From positions 248,001 to 312,000 of the forward strand of contig RCSZ01000009.1 in NCBI GenBank assembly GCA_014898425.1: DNA of 64,000 nucleotides. Direction: 5' to 3'. Below the pieces are notes generated by a model. The model was given only the letters and a program-made list of their open reading frames with translations. It searched no databases and was not told where the DNA came from. The translations under genes and the position numbers were made by a program. Source of the stretch: Botryotinia globosa. Lineage: Eukaryota > Ascomycota > Leotiomycetes > Helotiales > Sclerotiniaceae. This document shows, in pieces, positions 48,123-60,894 of this stretch (the first letter of the stretch is position 1; every line of letters starts with the position of its first letter).

Positions 48123-50498
48123 CTAGACAAGATTAAGACTTGTATAACTCACATCTAGAATATTGTATAAAGATCACTTAGACAGGATATGTAAAATAAG
48201 CAGCTGAATATCATTCAGGGTTCGATCATGGAGTGTATTATCTTACATATTCAATATCTACTGATCTTGGTGAATACTCGCAAGTAACTCACTCCACAAA
48301 GAACGGTGCTCATTCCTCGTCGCTGTCTGCAGTTACAAAATTTAGTCTAGCATAGCTATAAGACAGAGAAGCGAGAAGGGGTTCCAGTACTGGATTGGTG
48401 AGGGGACTATTGATGATGATTGGTGTTTATGCTCTTACTCGTAGCTCTATGAACGAATATAGATTCATCTTTAATGTTATATAGTTCGAGCACTTCAAGG
48501 GTTGGGATAGTTGGTATAGATACCCGCGATGTGAATGTCTTATTGTAGAAGCATTTCTTTTCTTCCTCTTTGGTAGGAGATTCAGACGGTGGGTTTATCG
48601 AGTATCAGGGGATGGTATCTGGGGGGAGGGGGGAGGATGCTCCACGAGACGATACTTTGCGCTGGTTCATTAGTTGAGATCAGTATTCTCAATTGTTTCT
48701 TGGTCGGGAGAGAGGAAATTGTGGTTCTATTCAAAAAGTAAGATTTAGAGGCATGTTGACCTGGAGAGGTGTTTGGATACGATACTTATAGTTATTATCT
48801 GCCAACTCTACACAACACTATTCACAAAATCCAAGATATGAAAAACAAATAGTCTTCAGTCCCATATTCTTAAAAGTAAGAATAAATCCTTCCAATCAAA
48901 GCATCGAGACAACCCCAATCCATCTCATGAATGTTTGAAGAGGTTCACTTGCACAAACAGCAATCTACCAAGCGCTCTTTGTATCAAAAATGAGTCGCGT
49001 GCTTGATTTCCAGCTCGAGTAGAAGTGTCATCATGCAGATCTCTCATGCAATGTTGAACGATAAACGCAATCAGTTAGATCTGAGGAAGCAAAGAGATAG
49101 TCCAACGATACATTGAAAAGGAAACCCGATATACAGCTGATATTTAATCCCAGATCACAACGTAAGGGTAGCATGTATGTAGATTGTCAGTCAACTCAGA
49201 AGCTTCAAAGTTAATTCAGATCGGCTCAGATGAATGTCAAAAATGTTTACTGGCCCGAGACTGCGCAGATATAAGAATATGGTCCAAGCTCCAAAAATCA
49301 CGTGAATATTGACACAAAATTGTTTTGTTGCACGTCTGAAAATTTGAACGGTTTTTTTCAACGACACGAGCGAAATAGGACGTCAATTTTGTGCCAAATT
49401 TTAAAATTTACATCGACTGGGAATAAGGGACACTTTTGAATTTTATTTCCGGTTCGTGTCGGATTTACTCAACCTCAAAAACACAATTTCTACCGCTGGT
49501 GATTGGCTCACCAATGGCTTTTACCTTATGTAATCATTTGGTCGAACATCACATCAATATGAATGAGACCTTTGACGAATTTTTTGGCGTACCTATCTAT
49601 CAACACGGCGAAGTCATGGCACGTTATCTCACTCGCAGTTTTTATCTATATAGGCGTCGACTTGTCTGGATCGATAGTATTGTTCTTTACTACTTGATCA
49701 TCATACACAACTGAAACTCGATGGCCAATATGTCTCACCGCACTTGAAAGTCGAAGAGGTGATAAATCTTATTGTTCGGTGTTTGAGATTACTGAACTCC
49801 CCTCAAGTATCTGCGACAGTATCGACCTAGTCTGAGTTGTTTATTGGGCGAAGAGAAAGAATGTTTCTTGATGCCATTTACCTTACTAGTTGCAAGGTTG
49901 ATGGTGTTTTCAAGATGACGTTGTTGAGCCAAGCTTCATAGACAACATCAAATCGATCCCAAATCGATCCCAAATCTACGTACCGGTACTTTTTTTGATA
50001 TTACATGCCAAATCAAACAACTATCATGTCGAATTAAAACCCAGCCGGATGTATTCATAAGCTTTTAGATCACCTATCTTTGAATACAAGCTGATGTCAT
50101 GAATATTTGAATTACCATTGTTTCAATGTATAGTTTCTGGGCGATTTCACGTATCCTTATGCTGGTCTACATCGAGCTCAGCATTATCATACTTGGATTT
50201 GCCTTCAGCAATTTGCTTTCTGTATTTTGCATCTTTGGTCTCTAAAATGTCTTCGCGTACAATTCAGAAAGAAACGATGTTCATAGTTGATAACTGCGTG
50301 CAAATGGATGGTTGTGGACACCACCTTGACGAAGTTTCAAATATCGGAAACGCACCACCAATCCTACCTCAAGAGCCGCAATATCAAATAGTCCAGACAA
50401 TGCCCTTTGGCTTAATGCAAGATTATTTTTGAGGACAATACAGCCTTGGAGATGCGTTGTATTATGGATAATCTATGTGAAATGAACATTCGAGGAAA

Positions 50499-50582
50499 TA
50501 CGTTGGAGCAAATACGTTGGAGCAAATACGTTGGAGCAAATACGTTGGAGCAAATACGTTGGAGCAAATACGTTGGAGCAAT
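50499..50582 (+). repeat. 14-bp minisatellite, six copies
   Basis: Six consecutive copies of TACGTTGGAGCAAA, the last with one change. It ends about 40 bp beyond the stop of the hydrolase pseudogene. Confidence 0.95.
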
Positions 50583-50624
50583 TACGTTATCCATCATTTC
50601 TGCTTTCCACATAGTATCTTCCAT

Positions 50625-52987
50625 TCACCACATACTATTGGCTATAGCCCTCAAAGCCTTAAGCAAATGGCCATCGCCGTATTTCATAGTAGTTGAACGT
50701 CCCTCACCGGATAAACCAAATGATCTATTGTACACAGGGCATATTGTTCCAACTTCTGGAAGTGCACCTGCTTGAAAATATTTCCTTACAATCCTAGCGC
50801 TGCAGATCGAAGGCGTCGAGAGGAATAAATGCTACAATTTTTCAGCTTTCCGCAAATGAGACGAGATCAGTCTAAGTAAAGTGAGTTACTTACACTTTCT
50901 GTATCTTGTTGTAGAAGTCTCGATCCATTGAATCTTTTACTCATATTTTGACCACTGCTGATAATTAGCAAGAATTAGGTGGTATAAGAATAAATGTAGT
51001 CCTTACTTTGCAAGAGATGTGACAGGATCTAGGGTATTCGAGACGAAGAGAATTGGCTCCGAGGTTGAGCCTTCAATGTGACCTGAGGGGGGTTGTTAGG
51101 GTTCAATACTCTCTACCAAAAGTAACAAACGCACCTGGGAATGTAAGTTTTGGTCTTAGCTTCCAAAAAGCACACAACATCCGGTTTTTTGCCCACCGAT
51201 CGCCCAAATAAATACTCTCTTCCCTTACTCGCTGCCAATATTCCAGGAAACCGGTGGCAGTCATATTAGTTTGGTCCGGTCCATCAGAGCACGAGATAGC
51301 CCCAACAACTTCCTCGGCATAGTCGATAGGTGGGGAGAAGCAATATGGGCAGTATGGATCACTCGAACGACAGCTTGGCTGAAGATTCTGCCATGGATAT
51401 TCAGTCGATTTGGAATTTGCAAGAAGTGTTCCATTTCCTCGGGAAATATCATACATAATCCTTGCCAGTCTCTCAAATTCTCCGAATGGTGAGTATAAGG
51501 CTAATCGAACTGCGCCTTTCACATCGCTACTCGTGATAATCTCGGGTCCACGTACGTCAGAAATAGATACTGGAATGGGAGCATCTGTGACGGAAACGAT
51601 GATGCCGTCTAAAAGATCGTGAATGTATTCTGAACCTCTACTGAAGTGTAGAGCGCAGCGTTCGGGCCTGCTTCAAAACGATACTCTGAAAACTTGTTTA
51701 TGATAGCGTCTACATCTTCAAGATTCCCATCCCAGGTGCCTTTTTTGGTCAGCGGAGTCGAATAGAAATTTAAACACGAGAAGGAAGGACTTACCGGCGT
51801 AGTGGCGATCAGCGTCAACCACGCCATCAAGAACTATACGACCCACGAAGCCTGGATACATAGCTGCAAAATTCGTGCCTAGTAGGGTTCCATACGAGAA
51901 ACCCCAGTACTGAATCTTATTTACCGATCCAATCTGCGATGATTTGGTGTATTATCGATCTCGGATTAGGTTTCTTCTCTTGATCTAGATAAGGCTTCCA
52001 CGATCGCCTTCATGTCCATTGCAACAACAGGTGTATTCATGTGTGCTCCTAATCCATCTTCTCCATTCTTATCAACACTCATATGTGTACAGCAAGCATC
52101 AGCAAGGGCGTGTTTTCTCGCCCACATAAGTTTGAAAGCTACACTGGAGCTCCACAATACCCCTTCGGCATTCGAAGCGATATTCCAATTCATTCGTTGA
52201 GCAGCATCTGGAGAGCATTTAAAAGAAGGAGTTGTGAAATCTGTTCCCTGCGGATCAAACGAGACAATATCAAAATATTTGTTAGTGGTTTCGGTGTTAC
52301 TGGTATCATCCAAATTTGAGGGAGAGTCTACGATAGTTTGTAGATGACGTGCTTGATTCCTGGCAAGATTGATACCCGAGCCTCCTGGACCACCTAGAAC
52401 TTGATTAGCACTTGCTCTAGCTCTATCGTGGAAACATCACCAGCTTACCTGGATTGATGATGATAGAACCATTATGTCGTGGATCACTCGCGTGTACTTT
52501 TGATGGGAGTTTGATCAATACTATTGCCACACGTCTCAAATCAGTCGATTGGTTATTCCAATCGAGTAGTACTTCGAGATGAGCACATTCAAATGATCTA
52601 TAGCAAGAATGAAAGCTCAATTTTGATGATGGTGTAATCTAGAAAGGGATTCATATTAGCAAGTAAACTTCACTAAGGGTTGTGGAAACTTGCTGTTTCC
52701 CAATCGAAATTCTCTGGATTGTGAATAATACTGCTGTTCTGACTAGGAATAAGATTCCATGGAGCTCTAGGAGAGTAGAAACCCTAGAAGTTATTCGAAA
52801 CAACAGCAAATACTAAAATAAGCATGATCAGGAGCAGGTAGCTAATATAATTTCCACGCTTGCCAAGACATGAGCTCCTTTCCAGAGGGGTTCTGCGTCT
52901 TGGCTGTGCGGGAGCGAGGAGATCCTCTTGAGCACAACGCTTTCGCCATCTCGCCGCTGTCATCTTACTCATTATCCTGTTCTCCAT
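50625..52987 (-). pseudogene. Damaged TAP-like serine alpha/beta hydrolase, membrane-anchored
   Basis: Resembles tripeptidyl/prolyl-aminopeptidase-like secreted hydrolases. The N-terminus (ATG 52987) has one membrane anchor (ISYLLLIMLILVFAVV), then an in-frame TAG just after VVSNNF, before GFYSPRAPWNLIP continues in frame. A GC-AG intron (52693-52639) is needed next. Then come HSCYRSFECAHLEVLLDW, the oxyanion motif GPGGSG and FDPQGTDFTTP. The donor before the nucleophile exon is missing; the exon itself has YWGFSYGTLLG. A frameshift follows between AALYTS and SEYIHDLLDG (about 51650). C-terminal parts include NTLDPVTSL (acid residue) and SHLFLSTPS (possible catalytic His position). The catalytic motifs survive but three lesions stop translation. 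Confidence 0.78.
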
Positions 52988-53453
52988 CTTCTTTCTATAT
53001 GTTGAACTTCTGAAGTACTTCAATATTTGATGCTAGTCCCGATACTTATCAATGTTTATGACATAAGTATTACGCCTGTAATTTAACCAAGGAAACCATC
53101 GATACAGAAAAATAAGCAGATAACGCTCAAAGGCTACACTCTGCAAGGGGTCCCAGCACAATCTAGGATAGCAGCTTTGCTTACCTACCTTTAAGCTGAC
53201 ATCTACCTATGTCATACTCGTGTGTGGTGTGGCTCGAGAAACTAGGGGTTGTGTGGCTTATATTCAGGGGGAATGCCGTCAGCCACCGAGTATCATCCCC
53301 CATTCTCGCATTGTTTACTTAGGTATTCTGTACGTTCGGCTTTTTGATATAGCAAACATCACGCCACGCTTAATTCTACCACGCGAGTTGATTTTTGGGT
53401 TTCATTGTTAAGTTTTCAATCCATATTGGTAGACAGTTTTTGTTTGGTCTCCA
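52988..53453. promoter_or_regulatory. Divergent region, hydrolase relic/Zn2Cys6 regulator
   Basis: 466 bp between opposed starts. No specific motif could be assigned. Confidence 0.45.
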
Positions 53454-55226
53454 ATGCCCAAGGTAGCGAAAGGAAGGAGACAGCGAGCATACCGGCCGAA
53501 GACCAAGACGGGTTGCCTGACTTGTAGAAGTAAGTTTCAGAAAACGAGAAGGATCACAAAAACTAAATAATTACATAGTACGAAGAATAAAGTGTGACGA
53601 AGCAAAACCCGCATGTCTTAAATGTACAACAACCCGTCGGGTATGTCCAGGCTACCATATCTCGACCTTGGACTTGTCGCCTTCGGGTGATATGAGTCTC
53701 ATCACAGGAAACTCTTCATATGATATCCTTAGCTCTCCGCAATCAAAGCGATCATTTGCATTCTTCGTGCAACGGACTTGCTCTCAATTAGCCGGATTTT
53801 TCGGTTCCGATTTCTGGGAAAGGCTTGTGCTTCAAACTGCACATCATGAGTCGGCTGTACGCCATGCCGTCGTAGCCCTAGGCGCTATTCATGAGTTATC
53901 AGAGCAGGAGATGCAAATCTCTGATATTGATAAGGCTTTTGCTTTAGAACAATACAATTTTGCGATTAGAGATCTTTTAGCTCCTCTGTCTCGGAATGAG
54001 AAGCGAGGTGTCGATGTTTGCCTTATCACTTGCATTATTTTCGCTAACTTTGAGGTATTTCTTGTTTTTGTAACTAGCGTGTTGTTACCGTGAATGTGCT
54101 TGCTTACATGCTGATTCTCATAGAGTATGGCAGGGCAACGTGCTTCGGCAGGAGCACATATCAAGAGTGGCGCGAAGCTGCTGCGTGAAACCGAATGGGA
54201 CCAACAGAATGGAATGGTTTATCATCAAACACTTGGTTCGAGAAGTCCCGTGGATTTATATGCTTCTCCAGGTGCTCTAGCTAGGATATATTCCGGGCTA
54301 GATAGGGAATGTACGACCATAAAAGGTTTTGTACGTCCTTTCTTGTCCTTCCCCTCATCTCCCTGTCTATACTTTGATTAATAATATTGCTACAGTTAGC
54401 CGAACGTTACGAGCCTTTATTCTATGGGAATCCACTCTCAGGAATAATACATGACAACGTTCCCATATTCTTTCGTAGTGTCGAAGAAGCCAAAAACTGC
54501 TTCGAATACGGTTGTCACCTGTTCCAACGCAGTGTCGCGCGTGCTTCCGAACCTCCAACCGATTCAGCAAATTTCCCCGTCGATTTAGAAGCCCGTATTC
54601 GTCAAATCATTTGTAGTTTTGAAGCTCTACATTCGAAATATTCGCATGAGCTCCAAGCATTTATAGAAGCGAGAGGCTCGTCTTTCACCCCCAAAGAAGA
54701 TATCGCTGTTGCAGTACTACAACTTCACTCATTGGACAATCATATATCATGCTATGTCCAATATTTGCCACCAACATATCGCTTACACTGGAGTGACTTC
54801 ATGCCTCAAATCCAGAGAATGATACTGCTGGGCCAGAAAATCATCTCTTATATCTTATCTGACGGTAGCTGTGGAGAATCAACCATTTCCTTTAATTTGG
54901 ACATGGGCGTTATCATTCCTCTTTACAACTTAGTTCGCCATTGCAAAGATCCTACAATTCGTCGGCAGGCTATTAGTCTTCTCCGCTCGTTTAAAAGACA
55001 GGAGGGGCTTTGGAATAGCGTACTAGTCGCGAATGCTTTGGATAGAATTGTGGAAATTGAAGAAAGTACATGGAGCGAAGTGAACACTTACTCTGACCAG
55101 GCGAGACCGTTAACTGTTGATTCAATCCTGGAGTTAGATTCCAGAGGAGGTCGGTTGGTATACACTCGACAAGGACACGAAATCAATACTCAAAATAGAA
55201 TAGTCGAGGAGATGTTCACTTGGTGA
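53454..55226 (+). CDS. Zn2Cys6 fungal transcription factor
   Basis: A binuclear-zinc-cluster regulator. Four exons are inferred (53454-53529, 53579-54054, 54124-54330, 54396-55226), giving 529 aa. The zinc cluster is split by intron 1: GCLTCR in exon 1, then IRRIKCDEAKPACLKCTTT and RRVCPGY. This gives six Cys in CxxC-x6-C-x5-CxxC-x6-C-like order at about residues 21-48. The N-terminus before it is basic. The rest is a helical fungal-specific region (ETAL: HHESAVRHAVVALGAIHE) with no DNA-binding repeat. All junctions keep frame and the gene looks intact. Its target cannot be read. Its neighbour, the broken hydrolase, is divergent from it, so past co-regulation is possible but unproven. Confidence 0.9.
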
Positions 55227-56481
55227 CTCTGCGCTATTAGGATGGAGAATCTAAGCTTGGGCTGAGATACAGGATATACTTTGGATGAACATGATATGAT
55301 GATGTACAAAGATGGCACACAATCTATCATTCGCGTCTGAGGATCTTTGCAACGGTTGTGTAATTACGTCTAAGTAGCATCATGGCCTAAGCTTGACGCT
55401 CTACTCGTAAACACCATGCGGATGAGGGCGATGTGTTAAAACAGATTTTTACAGCCTTGCTCATGGCTAAAAATTAGGGATAGATATAACCCCTTGCAAC
55501 GAAACAATCCTACAGCTCGTGAGGAAATCCCATTATTCACCTACACAGCTAGCCACCATTCCATCATATACCCGAAATCCCACGAGGTCGTCTGTTTTCA
55601 TGCAGAACATCCAGTTCATACACAATGACCTTACAATATTGAATTTCATTCAGATATCTATCTCCAGTAGCTCTCATCATCCTTACAATATCCCACACCA
55701 GCGAGAAAGAGAAAAAAAGCTCCTCATCAATACTTACCAAACTAAAGGAAAGCAAATACTTTTCCCTGCCGAAAATACAATTCAATGCAATGTAACATAC
55801 AGACAGCACCAGAAAATACCCACAACCCCTTTCTCCCCTCGATTCAATTCCTATTCAATTCCTACAACTCATTTCCCAAACCTGTCCATCCATCCATCTC
55901 AGATTCTCAACTTAGCTTATCTATCATCTACCAATAAACCTCTCGCATCCATCTCCTCGCCCTACAGTATCTTCACACCTCCACACTATCAACTCCCACC
56001 AAGCTATGCACTAGAGACCATGACTCCCGCCACAAAACCCATCCGGTGTACCTGCTCCAAGAATTTTTCTGCGCTAGACTCGGTTTTCATTTTCCCCTCT
56101 TACGTACAAATGCCCATCGCAACTACTAGCTAATCTCCAGACCCCTCGAATATCAAAACCCAATCTCTCATTGCGCATCCATTTCTCTCGGGGTTTCACA
56201 CCGACAACTCACAACCTACAACCTACAGCCCACAATGAACATAGTATAATATAAATCGTATTCCATACACGCTATCTATCTTTCAGCTCTCCCAAATCCA
56301 TCTATCTATCTATTATAATCTTCATGCGCGCTAAAAAGAAGAAGGAGCCCAACCAACCCCACCCAATACATCAATCCGAAGGAAGAAAGCTTCTTCCCTC
56401 CGCTAACTAACCTATGCACGCAATATACGCTCAATATAACCGCTCCACTTCTTATGAAAATTATTTCTTAATCCCCAATCT
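55227..56481. other. Convergent intergenic region, about 1.25 kb
   Basis: C- and T-rich on the plus strand with CATC/CTAT simple repeats. The 204-codon frame from 55519 lacks domain character and is treated as chance. Confidence 0.6.
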
Positions 56482-58335
56482 TCACGCTGTCCCCATGATT
56501 CTCTTGACTCTCAACCAAACCTCGAATGCTTCCAATTTCAACCCCACCCTCACATATCCCAACCACGCCACCAACAATCTAAATCCGTTCGTCGGCCACA
56601 AAAGACTACCCCTCGCTTTTATCTGTTCCAGCTGTTCCTCAAACACCGTTCTTGTACAATATCTCGCTAGAATCAAGAAAGTCCTCACAGGTCCCTGTCG
56701 CGTATGTAAATTCTCATCCAAACTCCTCGTCAAGTCATTCGTTTTCAATATCAACAAAATAATTCGCGGAACCTGTCCTAACATTTGTACAAGTTGTTGA
56801 AGCATTCCTTCACCCAATGCATCATTAATATTTTTCTTCTCTTCTTCCGATCGCTCAAGTGCTACATCTTTTGTTAGGATGGTGTAATCGCGACCTGTAA
56901 TAGCCGAGGCGAATAGGGGGAATTGTTCATCAGTTACACCAGCCACTTCTTTAGCGTATTTGCGCATACGGGGTTCATTGGCGTCAATTACTGCTAGCCA
57001 GAGTTTTGCATAAGAGCGACGGAGTTCGAGAGGTATATCACGGTACAGACCATGGTCGTAAAGAATGACGTCGAAATTGGCGCCACGACGATTGTCATTT
57101 TTGCGAATAGCGAGATTGCCCCCGTGAGGATCACAATGTAGAGGGGCATTGTTGCCAAAGATCATTTCGTTGAAGATACGGGCAAGGGCAGCGGAAACTT
57201 CGTCGCGATCGATCCCATTAGAATCAAGAAATTCGAGATCATCCAATCGGTGTCCTGCAACATTCTCCATAACCAATATACGTTTCTTTGCCCATAAAAC
57301 ATCAGGTATAATCAATGGTAGTTCCGGTATCCGTGAGAAGTAATCTTTTGTCCGCAAAGCATTCTTTCCCTCTTCAGTAAAGTCCAGTTCGATTGGCAAT
57401 GAAATCTCCATTTCCGATGATAGCCATTCTAGATCATACTCTGGGAAGAACCTCTTCAGCGTCGCGAACGTGAAGCTAGTTAATGCCAGATCAAGAGCCG
57501 CCCATTCCGCCAAGTTTGGATGTTGAACCTTCACCGCGACCTTTTGTCCCGTTTCCTTGACAGTAGCTAGATGTACCTGAGCTAAAGATGCTGCCCCTAT
57601 CGGTAGAGGTGCAAATTCTGAAAAGTAATCTGAAAGTTGTTCGCCGGTATCCATCATAAACATGTTCTCTATCGACTCCAAGGATGAAACAGGACATTTA
57701 TCCTGCAAGGGTATAAACGTGGTCGTCCATTCTAACGGTAGAAGATAATTCATAGCACTCTGCGAAAACCAATTAGCCGATGCATCATGCATCTAAATGT
57801 AAATAAATCCCATACCAAATGTTGCCCGAGTTTTATAAATATACTCCCATTCTTCTCCAAGACTCTCAGTGTCCGGTCTGCACATCTCTGATGACAATCT
57901 TTCAACATTCTATCCTGTTCTGCCTGATCTTCAATCTTCTGATTATGATTCAACGTAACTCGATAACTGTCGCCCCTCGAATTAGCCACATGTCCCAAAC
58001 AATCTTACACAATGCTAGAAGATCACTCACTCATTGATACAAACAAACAGCGTACTGACCACTCTTCCCGTCCTCTCAACCGCTTCATACGCATGCCTTA
58101 TATCATCCGTGAAAGCAAGTCCCGTTGCTGCCACGCCCCCCGCGGCAGAAGCCATGATAACTTTATTTCCCCTTCTATTCTGCTGATGTCCATAACCATT
58201 TCCTCCTCTCTTCCCCGTCGAATACGTCGCATTCTGCACCCAAGATTTCCTAGTCCCTCTCTGTACACATCTCCCACAAGTCCACGGTCTCGCCCTCGCC
58301 CACGCCGATGCCGATGCGAAATTAAGTCCCTTCAT
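56482..58335 (-). CDS. MCP2: Mitochondrial ABC1/ADCK-family atypical kinase (Mcp2-like)
   Basis: Family members act at the mitochondrial inner membrane in lipid and coenzyme Q homeostasis. Three exons are inferred (58031-58335, 57816-57966, 56482-57759), giving 577 aa. The N-terminus is rich in Arg/Ala/Trp (ASASAWARARPW) and suits a presequence, followed by a membrane-like stretch VIMASAAGGVAATGLAF. The signature KxGQ is at Lys147-Gln150 in IFIKLGQHLS. The alanine-rich loop is PIGAASLAQVH, with VAVKVQHPN after it. The ExD-like ELDFTEEGKN follows. The catalytic region is NNAPLHCDPHGGNLAI and metal-binding YDHGLYRDIP. All are present, so it looks intact. Mcp2 rather than Coq8 is suggested by overall remembered pattern. 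Confidence 0.9.
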
Positions 58336-58729
58336 ATCTCTCTACCTTGCGTATTGTAGACGTAGAACAAATTCCCATGCGAAACCCACACAAAACTCTC
58401 CTTGAGAAATTATCGAACACGATCCATCAATTCAAAAAATTCCATTACAAGCAAAAGATTCATAAATAGGTACTCAATGCAAAAGTGTTGAGGACTTATC
58501 TATCTATTTGGAAAAAAAGTGCTAAAGTCCCTTGTTTAATGATCCTTGTCGATCGAACCCCGAAGATCGCATGACGTCCTCTATTTACTTTTCCCATGTT
58601 CGGAAAAACCGTTCGATTATTTGAGTTCGTCCACGTACTAGGTATATCATAATACAGCTACAAGCAAACAAGAAGAGAAATGTGAAATCATTCCAATTCT
58701 TCTAATCAATTTACAAGAATCAATCCACC
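58336..58729. promoter_or_regulatory. Divergent promoter region, kinase/small membrane protein
   Basis: 394 bp between opposed start codons. No specific site was assigned. Confidence 0.5.
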
Positions 58730-59182
58730 ATGGCTCCTCGCAAATTCAATCTAAATGGCAAGGTATCAATCATGTTATTCCAATCCCCTTCATTTATCCA
58801 TCCATTCCCCTCCACCCCTCCCAGCTTCCACTAACAACCTTCCATCTAGACCTTGACTGCTCCTCTAGCAGCCGCAACCATGGCATTGCTTCTATTCACA
58901 TACACCCGCACATCCATCCGGGCAGCTAAGCAGAATGCTCAAAAACATCGCGAAGCAGACGGTGGACAGATCGATTGGGCCAATGAAAGTCTAAGGCGTC
59001 ATGGACAATTAGATGCGCCTGTGGAGCAAACAACCGTGAAACAATTATTGGGAACGGCAAAAGATAACTTGGAGGAATTGAGGAGGAAAGGAAATGCGCC
59101 CGAGAGGCATGAAGTGGAGAGGAAGCTGAGAGAGCGAGCGGCGAAGGGAAGAGGAGGTGGTTTTGCTGGGAAAGCAGATTAA
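58730..59182 (+). CDS. Small single-pass membrane protein, unknown
   Basis: Two exons (58730-58762, 58850-59182) give 121 aa. The start MAPRKFNLNGK precedes the intron, then one likely membrane segment (LTAPLAAATMALLLFTY, about residues 12-30). It is followed by a charged, probably helical tail (IDWANESLRRHGQLDAP, TVKQLLGTAKDNLEELRRK) and a Gly-rich basic end. I do not recognise a family. Neighbouring genes on both sides are mitochondrial, so a mitochondrial membrane role is a guess from context. Confidence 0.75.
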
Positions 59183-59622
59183 TGTCAAATGAAAATAACG
59201 ATGGAGATGGGAGCGGTGTTTGGATTTACTGTAGTGCACAGCTACTTCACCAGTTCATCTTCCGAGGTTACGTTTGGGAGTCTAAGGAGATTTTTATGGA
59301 ACTGCATATTCAGGTCAAGGTGGAATGTTAAACAATCATTTGCCATGATGGCTGATACCATCTATAAGTACAATTCCCCTGCTCACAAAAAGGTATTTCT
59401 CAGATATGAACGTCTGTAATATCTTTCATAAACACAAAGGCCGCATCATGCTAACTCAATACCTAACGGCCGAGTACATGACCGAACGCCCGCAAACTTC
59501 AAATGCTTTAAAATGCGAAAATGTTTCTTGGTTTCTTCATTACCTCGAACCTCAGAGGTGTGTGCCGTATTTTCTGAAGTTTATACATCTTGCCGAGAAG
59601 GATGGTCAAATATGTGAAACAT
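59183..59622. other. Convergent intergenic spacer
   Basis: 440 bp between two convergent genes. Short open frames here are not supported. Confidence 0.6.
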
Positions 59623-60894
59623 TTACCAATCTTCTCCCGATTTCCGTAATCCTTCTGCCTTGGCATGATTCAAATGTTTCATAACATACTCATAGGTGAG
59701 CATGGTAGTTGTGGCCGCAGGTACCGCTCTCATCATATTCGTGCCCATACCTGCATAAAATGCCCTCCATCCTTCTTCGCGTAATATCGTTTTAAATGTC
59801 ATCACAATGCCCCTATATTTCGGGACCGCTTGTTTGATTTGAGCAAGGGGGTTGGAAGCCCCGTGTTGATGGGAGTGTCCTTCTAGACCTCCCCTAAATG
59901 CGCCATATTCTGTTGAAGCAGCTGGCATGGATCTTTGTTGAGTTTGAAGTCTTGTCCTGATGACTTCGTGAGGATAGGTGGTAGAGCTTGCTATGACCTT
60001 ACTGAGCACACTTGCAGATAATACTCCAAATAGATGAGCACTTTCATCACCTTCTGCTGACTCTCCCATCCCCTTGCCTGTGAACTTCTTCTTGAGATAT
60101 TCATAAGCTGGAAACTGGACAGCCACATGTGTCAAACCAAGTAGTGCAGGAGTCAGACCAGAATAAAAGGATAGGATTCCCTCAGTCCTGTACATCACTT
60201 TTGCTGCATCTAAAGTTGACCGATAATGCCAAGGTGGTCTGGCTCCGTTATTCTTTGCCTTGCGGCTGACTTGTGACATCAGTCGTGTCTTTATAACCCA
60301 GATAGGATTGGTAACCATTGTCGATGAAGCTCCAGCAATTATTGAGGACCAAAAGTTGACCACTACTGTATTATCTGTAGAGATTTATTTAGCTTCCATC
60401 GTCATTGTTAAGATTTACTCATAATTCATACCAGTATGAGGTCCAAAGAACTGTTTTGATCTACCATAGACCGTAAACCAAACTGCCCATGTAGGGAGAT
60501 AACCAAGGATGATTGGACCAAGGCCTCGATACAATCCTTTCAACCCCTCTTCCCGCCATATCACCCTTCCAGTTCCAAGTAAACCATTATACACCGCTTG
60601 TCCCGCAGGTAGCGACCCTAGTCCTTGTGCGGCTCTGAAACCCCCTTGTGCTTGTAGTTTCGTCTTAATAACATCTAGTGGACAAGTAACAACTCCAGAA
60701 GTAAAACCACCGACCGCCCCCGCAAATGCATTGAATTCCCATTCCGCCCTTGTTCTAGCTACTCTCTCCAATCTAGTAATAGGTGAATCTCCTCCTCCAA
60801 ACGTTAAACTCGATGTGAATTGTTGGGTGGTAGGTTGAGAGGACGCAAAATCCTCAGATCCCGGTGATGATGGCGTGCTGCGTTCATGTGACAT
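59623..60894 (-). CDS. YIA6: Mitochondrial NAD+/nucleotide carrier (SLC25)
   Basis: An inner-membrane carrier of the pyrimidine nucleotide/NAD branch. Two exons (60432-60894, 59623-60374) give 404 aa. The N-terminus is Ser/Thr-rich. Repeat signatures are PLDVIKTKLQAQGG, PIWVIKTRLMSQ and PHEVIRTRLQ. The Trp in PIWVIKTRL and the context GYLPTWAVWFTVYGRSK fit yeast Yia6/Ndt1 better than Rim2 by memory. A Gly/His-rich loop insertion (EGHSHQHGAS) sits in the third repeat. The last helix is AATTTMLTYEYVMKHL. All parts are intact. NAD+ as substrate is inference from family resemblance. Confidence 0.9.

Larger units (their letters stand above)
47389..50624. other. Intergenic, about 3.2 kb, repeat-bearing
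   Basis: Holds the promoter side of the ERG6-like gene, a GTAT microsatellite and a 14-bp minisatellite. Open frames at 49436 and 50118 (about 90-105 codons) show no recognisable family and are not called. Confidence 0.55.

Noticed and set aside
49436..49714. 92-codon frame considered as a BTB-like relic
   Set aside because: Vague similarity only; no conserved BTB motif could be pointed to.
55519..56133. 204-codon open frame on the plus strand
   Set aside because: Composition is biased (Ser/Pro/Thr-rich), no domain is seen, and it lies in a pyrimidine-rich spacer between convergent genes.
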